The position numbers were made by a program, and so were the translations under genes. 6,177 nt of DNA, from NCBI GenBank assembly GCA_016191565.1, contig JACPWA010000059.1, forward strand, positions 1 to 6,177. The letters run 5' to 3'. Below, in pieces: positions 1 to 6,177 of this stretch. Under the pieces are notes generated by a model that was given only the letters and a program-made list of their open reading frames with translations, did not search any database and was not told the origin of the DNA. How positions within the stretch are numbered: position 1 is the stretch's first letter; every line of letters starts with the position of its first letter. The stretch is from Simkania negevensis. GTDB taxonomy: Bacteria; Chlamydiota; Chlamydiia; Chlamydiales; Simkaniaceae.

Positions 1-651
1 GCTGAAGTAGACCTTGTTGATCATTAGGTAAGCTTCAGGAGTAAGAGGGTGTTTAGGAAATCTCCGGATCAGAGTTTGAAAGCTCTCGACACTTTGTTTA
101 TATTGTTCCAGTTTTAGGAGAAGGTTTCCCTTCCTAAAGAGCGATTTGGCCGCTAATTCATCACGTGGCAAGGAAGCAATAATCTCATCATAGATTGCTA
201 CTGCATCCTCAAAGGCCAGCATCCATTTAGGCATTTTTTCATGTCCAAACATGTGGCGTCTATTTCCCTCTTCGAACGCCCCTGCAATATCAAATTTATA
301 TTGGATGATCTGGTCAAAATACCTTGGAGATTTTTCTTCCTTCAAATAAGCGGTAAAGCAGTCGTTAGCAAGCTGGTAGTCGTTTAGGTAGTAATAGGAA
401 ATGCCATTGTAATAAAAAGCCTCTTTATAAAAGGGGCTGGAGGAATATCTCTCAATAAGGAGTTTTCCAAATTCAATTGTCTCTGTCCATTTTTTTTCTC
501 TAAACTTGTCAGTCATCAAGTTATACAGATCATGAGGCGAGAGCTTACTTAGCCACTCCTCATGGGCATCTTTGGCCTGCATAGGGAGAGGGAGAAATGC
601 ACCAAAAAAGGCACAAAAGAACATAGCAATTAGTGTAATTTTGTTTTTCAT
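1..651 (-). CDS. Exported TPR / BamD-like protein (3' end beyond window)
   Basis: The reading frame is open from an ATG at 651 to the window edge, giving 217 residues with no stop, so the gene is partial at its C-terminus. The N-terminus has a Lys-containing start, a hydrophobic core (about residues 5-22) and a plausible signal peptidase I site after MQA at residue 26. The mature part is helical with TPR-like repeats. Residues about 41-106 show paired helices ending in ERYSSSPFYKEAFYYNG and YLNDYQLANDCF. Residues about 146-217 repeat the pattern with YDEIIASLP, LFRKGNLLLKLEQYKQSVES and RRFPKHPLTPEAY. Spacing of Ala, Tyr and Pro resembles BamD/YfiO or CpoB-type periplasmic TPR proteins, which act in outer-membrane assembly or envelope upkeep. 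There is no lipobox, so BamD itself is not proven. A weak GGAA lies 7 nt before the ATG. The gene follows dnaE by 97 bp, as predicted exported proteins do in Chlamydia. I am confident that this is a secreted TPR protein; its exact role is unknown. Confidence 0.82.
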   Translation of the reverse strand, partial: MKNKITLIAMFFCAFFGAFLPLPMQAKDAHEEWLSKLSPHDLYNLMTDKFREKKWTETIEFGKLLIERYSSSPFYKEAFYYNGISYYYLNDYQLANDCFTAYLKEEKSPRYFDQIIQYKFDIAGAFEEGNRRHMFGHEKMPKWMLAFEDAVAIYDEIIASLPRDELAAKSLFRKGNLLLKLEQYKQSVESFQTLIRRFPKHPLTPEAYLMINKVYFS

Positions 652-686
652 TTATGTATTCCGCATGATGAAAATCGCTTCTTCCT

Positions 687-715
687 ATTATCTACTACGG
701 GTAAAATAGGCGCAA
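687..715 (-). promoter_or_regulatory. Candidate promoter for the TPR protein gene
   Basis: On the minus strand a TTGCGC (710-715) and a GATAAT (687-692) are separated by 17 bp. The -10 box differs from the sigma70/sigma66 consensus at one position, while the -35 box keeps only TTG. A start of transcription near 680 would leave a leader of about 30 nt before the ATG at 651. The site lies in the 97-bp gap between the dnaE stop and this gene. Read-through from dnaE is an equally possible way of expressing the gene, since no convincing terminator is seen after dnaE. Confidence 0.35.
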
Positions 716-750
716 AGGAAAACAAAAAAAGAGCTTGTTTACCTTAACCT

Positions 751-3700
751 TTATTCCATGCGCAGCTGATGCGAATCGACAAAAGCACACTCCTCTAGCC
801 TTTTTTTTAGCTCCTCGTTCCATTCTATCCCCCACCGTGGGTCGATCTCTACCGATCCAATCTTTTTTTTCGCAGAATGAAAAACGATCGAGACAGGAAG
901 AACGCCAGAAAATGTACTAAAGAGTTTTTTTAAGTGCATAATTTGAGAAAGGCGGATCCTATCTACATCTAAAGTGATCTCAAGTTTCTTCTCAGCTTCC
1001 ACCATTTTCTCCTTAAAAGATTTTTTTTCTTTTCCCTTCAGATTTTTTTTAGCATTCTCCTTTACTTGGCGGAGGGCGCTTTCTAAAGCTGAAGCATTTT
1101 CTATACTAAGAGAAGAGAGTGCCTCGATCCGGTGGCATTTCAGTTTAAAGCTCTCCCCCTCTTTTTCCACTTCTAAAATCGCATAGAGAAGTTGGTTTTC
1201 TACAATCAGCTCTGGTTTTTCTTCATAGAGGTTGGGCCAAATAGGAAGCTCAAAGCGCTCCATGCCATCGCTGATGGTGAGTATAGCAAACTTTCTTTGC
1301 GTTTTTCCTGAGATTTTCACTTTTATACCCTCGATAATGAAGGCGGCAGGGCAGACCTTTCCATTTTCCATGGTTTGGATTTCATGAAATGGGGTGCATC
1401 CAAACTCTTTGATAACCTCCTTATATTCATCCATCGGATGGCCAGTCAGGTAGAAGCCGAGAAGTTCTTTTTCTTTCGCTAAAATAAACCGTTTATCAGG
1501 AGGATTCTCTACCACAGGAGGAGTTAAAAAGGGGGAGCTTTCGCCTTGCTTGAGAAGGGAAAAAAAGTCTAGAATGCCTTTTGCTTTCTCTTTTTGCTCT
1601 CTATCTGCATGTTCAAAGAGGGGTTCGATACTCTGAAGAAGCTGCGCGCGGCTCCAGCTTGTAAAATCAAAAGCTCCTGCCTCGATTAAATGCTCTGCGA
1701 GTTTCTTCCCGATTTTTGATGTGTCGACCCGTTTAAAAAAGTGATAAAGTGAAGTAAAGGGGCCCCCTTTTATCCGCTCCTGGAGAATTTCTGCCACCAC
1801 TCCACTCCCTATCCCTTTAATCGCTGAGAGGGCAAATCGAATGCCTAAGGGAGCAGCTACAAACTCTTCTCCAGATTCATTGACATCAGGGGGAAGAATT
1901 TTGATCCCCATGAGTTCACATTCCCGGATATGCTTGGCTACCTTGGAAAGATCGTCGCTATCGCAGGTCATGAGAGCTGCGAGCCACTCCATTGGATAGT
2001 TGGCTTTAAGATAGGCGGTCACATAGGTTAAATAGGCATAGCCAGTCGCATGTGATTTGTTAAAGCCATAAGAGGCAAATTTCTCTACCTTATCAAAAAT
2101 TGCTGCTGCAGTAGCTTCCTCAATTCCATTAGCCTGGGCTCCACTTAAAAACTTTTCCTTCTGTTTAAGCATCTCTTTTCGATCTTTTTTTCCCATTGCC
2201 TTGCGCAGAAGATCTCCTCCCCCTAATGTATAGCCGGCAAGACGAACGGCGATCTGCATCACTTGCTCTTGATAGACCATGATCCCGTAGGTTTCGCTGA
2301 GGATATCTTCCATGAGAGGATGCTCAATCTCAATTGCTTCCCTCCCATGTTTTCGGCTAATATAGGAAGGGATCATCTCCATAGGGCCAGGGCGGTAGAG
2401 AGATCCCACGGCGATGATCTCTTCAAAACGATCGATGTGCACCTGTTTTGCCAATTCCTGCATCCCAGCCGATTCAAGTTGAAAAATCCCCAGCGTTTTT
2501 CCCTGGTTGAGGAGATCAAAAGCGGGCTGATTATCAAGAGGTAGATTCACCCAATCGATCTTTTTTTCCCCTTTTTTAGCAATGGCATCGACACATTTTT
2601 GGATCGAAGTTAAGGTTTTTAATCCTAGAAAGTCGATCTTGAGCATCCCCACTTCTTCTACAGGCTTCATCGCATATTGGGTGGCAACAAGATCAGAATC
2701 TTTGGCATTGCAAATCGGAATGTGGTCGGTAAGAGGATCGCCGCAGATAATAAGGCCAGCAGCATGGATTCCTGTATTGCGGATCGAACCTTCGAGTTTC
2801 TGTGCATAATCAAGAAGCGCTTTTACTTCTTCCTCTTCTTCAACCATTTTTTGCAGCTCAGGTTCGATTTCAAGCGCCTTTTTCAAGGTGATATTCAGTT
2901 CTTCAGGAACCAGCTTGGCAATTTCATTGACTTTAGCAAGGGGAATGCTAAGTACTCTTCCTACATCTTTAATGGCCATTTTGGCTTTCATCGTTCCAAA
3001 CGTAATAATCTGAGCTACTTTATCCTTCCCATATTTCTGGATTGTATAGTCGATTACCTCAGAGCGGCGCTCCATGCAAATGTCAACATCGATATCAGGA
3101 TAAGACATTCTTTCAGGATTGATAAAACGTTCAAAGAAGAGATGAAAACGGAGGGGCTCAATATCTGTCACTTCAATCAGATAGAGAATGATCGAGCCAA
3201 CTCCTGACCCCCGTCCTGGGCCCACGGGAATTCCCTTCCCTTTAGCCCAAGAAATAAAATCATAGACAATCAGAAGATAGTCGCACATCTCCTTTGAGGT
3301 GATAATCTCAAGCTCACTTTTTAGTCGCTCTTTTACTATCTGCATCGGATCTCGCCTAGGATAAACCTCTCCAATTTTCTCTAGTTTTTCTTTGGTATAT
3401 CTTTTTTCGATTGCATCTAGACAGAGCTTTGTTAGAAATTTTTCTGCCTCCTTGACGCGCACAGTTTCAGAGACTTTTTGGTTTGCTAGATGAGGAGGGG
3501 TAAAAACAGGATAAAAACGGGTCTTTAAATCAAGTTCGAGCTCACAAACAGCTGCAATTTTAACAGTATTTGTAATAGCTTCGGGAAGATCAGCAAACAC
3601 GAGTTCCATCTCTTTTGGAGATTTAAAATAGAGCTCATGAGTCGGCATCGCTTTTCTCTTCGGATTAAGCTGCCGATTTTTTACTTTTCCAAAAGAATCT

Positions 3701-4473
3701 CTTTCGATGAGCTCAGAGCACTCTCCTGATTGTACATTCATCAAAATTTCATGAGCTTTCCAATCCTCTCTTTGAGCATAGGAGATATCATTAGTTGCGA
3801 CTAGCTCAATTCCTCTTTCTTTTCGCAGCTCTAAAGAGCGTGCAATCAGTTTTTCCTGATTTTTTACCAGATCTGTATACTGTTGGTAGAGCCACCCTTC
3901 CCGATCCATCCCTTCTTCAGAGATTTTCTCTTTGTCCATCTGGTGGCGCTGCAGTTCTAAATAAAAGCTCTCTCCATAGATCGACTGAAACCAATCTAGT
4001 TCCTCTTTTAGCTGCCCCTCTTTCCCTTGTAAGATCAGCTGTCCTATTTTCCCTTGCAAAGGGCCTGATAAGCAGATCAGCCCCTCCTTATATTTCTCTA
4101 GCACCTCTTTATCAACCCGTGGAGTATAGTAAAATCCCTCCATATAGCCTATAGAAGAGATCTTGCAAAGGTTCTGATATCCCTGTCTATTTTTAGCAAG
4201 AAGAAGGAGCGGATAGCCAACAGGAGCGCCAGAGCCTTTTTTCTTTTCATGTCGAGAGATGGGAGCTACCATGATCTCAAAACCGATAATCGGCTTGATC
4301 TTTTCTCCTTTACATCCCTTAAAAAAATCTACTACTCCAAACATATTGCAAAAATCGGTAAGAGCTACTGCGGGAAGCCCCTGTTTTTTTGCTATGGCAA
4401 CAATCGCTTCAACAGAAAGGGTAGAGCTTAAAATGGAATATTGAGAATGGAGATGAAGAGGGACAAAAGACAT
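751..4473 (-). CDS. dnaE: DNA polymerase III alpha subunit
   Basis: This is the catalytic subunit of the replicative polymerase, which adds nucleotides to the growing strand at the fork. It has 1240 residues, normal for chlamydial DnaE and longer than E. coli DnaE (1160). In order: a PHP domain (about 1-280, starting MSFVPLHLHSQYS); the polymerase core with VGPGRGSGVGS at 417-427, the catalytic pair D462/D464 in YPDIDVD and the third aspartate D614 in KIDFLG; helix-hairpin-helix about 881-900 (AIKGIG); an OB fold about 1043-1085; and a C-terminal tau-binding-like region about 1165-1240. The PHP domain seems metal-poor: F41 and S231 stand where active PHP domains have His, so proofreading probably comes from a separate DnaQ. 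The clamp-binding position reads ILDFF (967-971), without the usual Gln. The ATG at 4473 is chosen because the family N-terminus begins there. The open frame continues back to a TTG at 4542, inside the palindrome. A tract of Glu (545-549) is also present. Confidence 0.98.
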   Translation of the reverse strand: MSFVPLHLHSQYSILSSTLSVEAIVAIAKKQGLPAVALTDFCNMFGVVDFFKGCKGEKIKPIIGFEIMVAPISRHEKKKGSGAPVGYPLLLLAKNRQGYQNLCKISSIGYMEGFYYTPRVDKEVLEKYKEGLICLSGPLQGKIGQLILQGKEGQLKEELDWFQSIYGESFYLELQRHQMDKEKISEEGMDREGWLYQQYTDLVKNQEKLIARSLELRKERGIELVATNDISYAQREDWKAHEILMNVQSGECSELIERDSFGKVKNRQLNPKRKAMPTHELYFKSPKEMELVFADLPEAITNTVKIAAVCELELDLKTRFYPVFTPPHLANQKVSETVRVKEAEKFLTKLCLDAIEKRYTKEKLEKIGEVYPRRDPMQIVKERLKSELEIITSKEMCDYLLIVYDFISWAKGKGIPVGPGRGSGVGSIILYLIEVTDIEPLRFHLFFERFINPERMSYPDIDVDICMERRSEVIDYTIQKYGKDKVAQIITFGTMKAKMAIKDVGRVLSIPLAKVNEIAKLVPEELNITLKKALEIEPELQKMVEEEEEVKALLDYAQKLEGSIRNTGIHAAGLIICGDPLTDHIPICNAKDSDLVATQYAMKPVEEVGMLKIDFLGLKTLTSIQKCVDAIAKKGEKKIDWVNLPLDNQPAFDLLNQGKTLGIFQLESAGMQELAKQVHIDRFEEIIAVGSLYRPGPMEMIPSYISRKHGREAIEIEHPLMEDILSETYGIMVYQEQVMQIAVRLAGYTLGGGDLLRKAMGKKDRKEMLKQKEKFLSGAQANGIEEATAAAIFDKVEKFASYGFNKSHATGYAYLTYVTAYLKANYPMEWLAALMTCDSDDLSKVAKHIRECELMGIKILPPDVNESGEEFVAAPLGIRFALSAIKGIGSGVVAEILQERIKGGPFTSLYHFFKRVDTSKIGKKLAEHLIEAGAFDFTSWSRAQLLQSIEPLFEHADREQKEKAKGILDFFSLLKQGESSPFLTPPVVENPPDKRFILAKEKELLGFYLTGHPMDEYKEVIKEFGCTPFHEIQTMENGKVCPAAFIIEGIKVKISGKTQRKFAILTISDGMERFELPIWPNLYEEKPELIVENQLLYAILEVEKEGESFKLKCHRIEALSSLSIENASALESALRQVKENAKKNLKGKEKKSFKEKMVEAEKKLEITLDVDRIRLSQIMHLKKLFSTFSGVLPVSIVFHSAKKKIGSVEIDPRWGIEWNEELKKRLEECAFVDSHQLRME

Positions 4474-4483
4474 AAAGTGGATA

Positions 4484-4486
4484 CCT
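4484..4486 (-). promoter_or_regulatory. dnaE: Weak Shine-Dalgarno of dnaE at the palindrome edge
   Basis: On the minus strand AGG lies 10 nt before the ATG at 4473. It is the only purine-rich match in the short leader. Its first base (4486) belongs to the outermost pair of the adjacent palindrome and the next two bases lie just outside it, so a folded leader RNA could crowd ribosome access. The match is short, and the start choice rests mainly on protein similarity. Confidence 0.4.
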
Positions 4487-4564
4487 AGTGCTCTGTAAAC
4501 GTAGTTTTTGCTATTTGGATTGTGACGCAGCCCAAATAGCAAAAATTACGTTTACAGAGCACTA
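4486..4564. repeat. 79-bp near-perfect palindrome between uhpC and dnaE
   Basis: The arms 4486-4518 and 4532-4564 are complementary over 33 bp with a single mismatch (G4504 opposite T4546), around a 13-base centre (4519-4531). The outer end reads TAGTGCTCTGTAAACGTA on the plus strand and its complement closes the other end, so both ends carry TA. The element fills most of the 96-bp gap between the uhpC stop (6 nt away by position) and the dnaE ATG (12 nt of leader). Neither strand has a T-tract directly after the stem, unlike an intrinsic terminator. It could be a small non-autonomous insertion of the palindromic MITE type, with TA as target duplication as for IS630/Tc1-mariner elements, or a structured leader or processing site. 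The inverted repeat is certain; its nature is inferred. A transcript from uhpC into dnaE would carry a very stable hairpin here. Confidence 0.95.
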
Positions 4565-4569
4565 TGTTA

Positions 4570-5946
4570 TTATGCCGGTGTAATTTCATCTGAAAGGGGC
4601 TCTGATACAGGCTTGTCTGATACAGATTTGGCTGACCAAAGAGGAAGAAGAAGGAGAATAGAAATCGAAGCGCAAAAAGCTAGGAAGATAAAAAATCCTG
4701 TCCAACCATATTCTTGCGTTACTTTTCCTACTGGATAGCCAGCTGTAGCAGCTCCTAAATAGGCAAAAAATCCGACAAAACCAGTGGCTGTTCCAGCTGC
4801 TTCTTTTTCAGCAAGCTCTGCAGCCGCCATCCCAATGAGCATCTGAGGTCCAAAGATAAGAAATCCAACGAAGAATAGAATGGTAGAAACCACGGCGATG
4901 TGGGAAGCAGGAGAAAGCCATAGCGCAATTAATGTCACAACTACCCCCAGGCAAAAGAGGATATTCACCGGTCCCCTTCTCCCTTTAAATATTGTATCAG
5001 ACATCCATCCTGAAACTAAAGAGCCAAAGAAGCCTCCAATTTCAAACCAAAATACTCCAGAACCTGCCATCATTAATGTGTATCCTTTCGATTCTATTAA
5101 ATAGAGCTGTATCCAGTCATTGATCGATTGTCTAATAATGTATACAAAAAAGAAGGAGATTGCAAGAACCCAAATAAATTTATTTTTTAATACATACTGG
5201 ACCAAGAGTTCTTTAGTAGAAGGATAGTGACCTGCATCTGTCCGCTTTTTCCCTATTTTAGAAGTGGCATAATCACTGCGAAACTCTTCAATAGGGGGAA
5301 GTCCCAAAGACTCTGGCTTGTCGCGAAGCCGATTCATAATAAAAAAGCCAATAAGCATCGCTAACATTCCAGGCAGATACAGCGCAAAACGCCAGCCAAG
5401 CCATTGAATAGCAAGAGCTACAATAAGAGGAATCAGAGCCCCTCCTACATTATGCGAGGTATTCCATACCCCCCACCACCTTCCTCTTTCTGTTTGAGAA
5501 TACCAAGCAGTGAGCAGTTTGGCACAAGGGGGAGCTCCCCAGCCTTGAAAAACCCCGTTGCATCCAATAAAGATAGCAAAGAGCGGAATAGTAGAAGAGA
5601 GCCCTAAAAAGATATTGCAAAACCCTGTTAAGATAAGACCAATCGCCATAAAAAAGCGGAGGTTGGTTTTATCAGATATTACCCCTCCTAAAAATTTGCT
5701 AATTGCGTAGCTAATCGCTAAAACGCTTCCCAAGAAGCCAAGCTCAGCTTTTTGAAATCCCATATCTGCAATAAGCGCAGGCATAGTAAAAGTAAACGCC
5801 TTCCTGGTAAAGTAGAAAAAAGCGTAGCCGATATACATGCTGTAAAAAACGCGCAGGCGCCAATAGCGGTACTTTTTTTTGATTTCAGCTTCATTTCGAA
5901 TAAGCTCAGAAGGGGAGTCGGGCTTAAAAAGATGAGGGATTTCCAC
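4570..5946 (-). CDS. uhpC: Glucose-6-phosphate/phosphate antiporter, UhpC/GlpT type
   Basis: This is an inner-membrane antiporter of the organophosphate:phosphate (OPA) family within the major facilitator superfamily. It has 458 residues, the family's usual length, with about 12 hydrophobic segments between 34 and 437 and a central cytoplasmic loop about 206-256. Family marks are YFTRKA with R48, ISKF with K84, the signature WGVWNTSHNVGGAL around H165, and IIRQSINDW with R272. R48, H165 and R272 fall at positions corresponding to the phosphate-binding Arg45, His165 and Arg269 of E. coli GlpT. The Chlamydia pneumoniae homologue is known to carry glucose-6-phosphate, although E. coli UhpC is a sensor. 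No uhpA/uhpB-like partner is in the window, so a transport role is more likely. The start is a GTG with AGGA 10 nt upstream; an in-frame TAG lies at 5959-5961, so the gene cannot begin much earlier. The C-terminal tail carries a short pentapeptide repeat. Substrate specificity is inferred. Confidence 0.93.
   Translation of the reverse strand: MEIPHLFKPDSPSELIRNEAEIKKKYRYWRLRVFYSMYIGYAFFYFTRKAFTFTMPALIADMGFQKAELGFLGSVLAISYAISKFLGGVISDKTNLRFFMAIGLILTGFCNIFLGLSSTIPLFAIFIGCNGVFQGWGAPPCAKLLTAWYSQTERGRWWGVWNTSHNVGGALIPLIVALAIQWLGWRFALYLPGMLAMLIGFFIMNRLRDKPESLGLPPIEEFRSDYATSKIGKKRTDAGHYPSTKELLVQYVLKNKFIWVLAISFFFVYIIRQSINDWIQLYLIESKGYTLMMAGSGVFWFEIGGFFGSLVSGWMSDTIFKGRRGPVNILFCLGVVVTLIALWLSPASHIAVVSTILFFVGFLIFGPQMLIGMAAAELAEKEAAGTATGFVGFFAYLGAATAGYPVGKVTQEYGWTGFFIFLAFCASISILLLLPLWSAKSVSDKPVSEPLSDEITPA
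4601..4630. repeat. 15-bp tandem duplication in the uhpC tail
   Basis: Two adjacent 15-bp units (4601-4615 and 4616-4630) share TCTGATACAG and match at 13 of 15 positions. In uhpC they encode the tandem pentapeptides KSVSD and KPVSE (residues 440-449), just after the last membrane segment. The reading frame is kept, so this appears to be a small in-frame duplication in a poorly constrained cytoplasmic tail. Confidence 0.8.
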
Positions 5947-5956
5947 TAAAAAATAA

Positions 5957-5960
5957 TCCT
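5957..5960 (-). promoter_or_regulatory. uhpC: Ribosome binding site supporting the uhpC GTG start
   Basis: AGGA on the minus strand ends 10 nt before the GTG at 5946. There is no in-frame ATG upstream before the stop TAG at 5959-5961, and the next internal Met (residue 37) would remove conserved N-terminal sequence. Together these decide for GTG. Confidence 0.55.
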
Positions 5961-5964
5961 AACT

Positions 5965-5989
5965 ACGTTTTTTAAGCACGTTTAAAAAC
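5965..5989. repeat. ACGTTT direct repeat and small AT-rich hairpin upstream of uhpC
   Basis: ACGTTT occurs at 5965-5970 and again at 5978-5983, and its inverse AAACGT at 6029-6034. Bases 5967-5975 can also pair with 5981-5989 (8 of 9 pairs, loop 5976-5980). The hairpin is AT-rich and no T-tract follows it, so it is not a good terminator. It sits in the presumed uhpC leader or promoter region and might be an operator, but chance is possible in such AT-rich sequence. Confidence 0.35.
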
Positions 5990-6019
5990 CTGATTTTAAT
6001 TCATAAATCAACGATCAAA

Positions 6020-6049
6020 AGCTTAATGAAACGTGGCTCCTATTGTCAA
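6020..6049 (-). promoter_or_regulatory. uhpC: Candidate promoter for uhpC
   Basis: The minus strand has a perfect TTGACA -35 hexamer (6044-6049). The best-placed -10 candidates are weak: TAAGCT (6020-6025) at 18 bp or TTAAGC (6021-6026) at 17 bp. Transcription would start near 6014, leaving a leader of about 68 nt that includes the ACGTTT repeats. The TTGACA also lies in frame inside the possible upstream reading frame that ends at 6023, so it may simply be coding sequence. Confidence 0.35.
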
Positions 6050-6177
6050 TCCATTTTCCTTTTTATACTGAATGTTCGGTATATGCTCACAAAAGCAATC
6101 AAGTTCTTTCCAATTTAATAAACCTAATGTATATAAAAAAAATATCCTGTAGCTATTTAATTGTTTAAAAAAAAGAA
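6023..6177 (-). CDS. Possible C-terminal tail of an unrecognised upstream protein
   Basis: One minus-strand frame is open from the window edge (first full codon 6173-6175) to a TAA at 6023-6025, giving 50 codons with no in-frame ATG, so any start would lie outside the window. The residues include LLNWKELDCFCEHIPNIQY and end in GLTIGATFH, which could be a closing beta-strand. Fifty open codons in AT-rich DNA are only mildly unlikely by chance, and the part nearest the edge is dominated by T and A runs. In Chlamydia I recall hisS upstream of uhpC, but nothing here resembles the end of a histidyl-tRNA synthetase. I do not recognise it. It may be a real gene end, a decayed gene or a chance frame. 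If it is not coding, the 231 bp from 5947 to 6177 hold only regulatory candidates. Confidence 0.25.
   Translation of the reverse strand, partial: LFFKQLNSYRIFFLYTLGLLNWKELDCFCEHIPNIQYKKENGLTIGATFH

Noticed and set aside
613..651. Lipoprotein signal at Cys13 of the TPR protein
   Set aside because: The residues before the Cys are MFF, not a lipobox, and the Cys sits in the middle of the hydrophobic core. A signal peptidase I site near residue 26 fits better.
718..750. Possible intrinsic terminator after dnaE
   Set aside because: There is a run of seven T on the minus strand, but only a weak AT-rich stem (AACAA with TTGTT) that overlaps it and no GC-rich hairpin before it.
2677..3207. A 176-codon plus-strand reading frame inside dnaE
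   Set aside because: It is fully antisense to the conserved polymerase core, has no recognisable domain, and overlaps catalytic-motif sequence that constrains the opposite strand. The same applies to the shorter plus-strand frames across dnaE and uhpC.
4486..4564. Reading the palindrome as a bidirectional intrinsic terminator
   Set aside because: The stem is much longer than usual, and neither strand has a T-tract directly after it. Some termination or pausing is still possible but is not shown by the sequence.
6026..6118. A 30-codon plus-strand frame starting at ATG 6026
   Set aside because: It is short, has no Shine-Dalgarno sequence, shows no recognisable features and overlaps the promoter region and the longer minus-strand frame.
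1..6177. CRISPR array, tRNA or rRNA gene, transposase, toxin-antitoxin or defence system
   Set aside because: No regularly spaced repeats, no cloverleaf or rRNA-like sequence and no such protein domains were seen. The window is ordinary core chromosome apart from the palindrome.

Overview
The window looks like core chromosome of a member of the Chlamydiota, probably an environmental or amoeba-associated lineage. The main reason is gene order. A glucose-6-phosphate/phosphate antiporter of the UhpC type is followed on the same strand by dnaE and then by an exported tetratricopeptide-type protein. As I recall it, Chlamydia trachomatis has the same order (uhpC, dnaE, then predicted exported proteins). 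A hexose-phosphate importer beside the replicative polymerase also fits a bacterium that lives inside eukaryotic cells. The assignment rests on synteny and protein character, not on a database match.

All recognised genes read on the minus strand, so the biological order runs from high to low coordinates. Region by region: 5947-6177 is AT-rich and holds the weak tail of a possible upstream reading frame (6023-6177), a candidate promoter for the transporter and a small repeat/hairpin cluster. 4570-5946 is the transporter, with a GTG start. 4474-4569 is almost entirely a 79-bp near-perfect palindrome with 33-bp arms. 751-4473 is dnaE, 1240 residues from the preferred ATG. 652-750 is a short gap with a candidate promoter. 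1-651 is the N-terminal 217 residues of a secreted TPR/BamD-like protein that runs off the window.

Functionally, the transporter would bring host sugar phosphate into the cell, DnaE copies the chromosome, and the third protein would act in the periplasm or at the outer membrane. They look like neighbours in a conserved core block and not parts of one pathway. I see no CRISPR array, tRNA, rRNA, transposase gene or defence system. The most unusual element is the palindrome between the transporter and dnaE. It ends in TA at both sides, has no T-tract expected of an intrinsic terminator, and reaches the putative ribosome binding site of dnaE.
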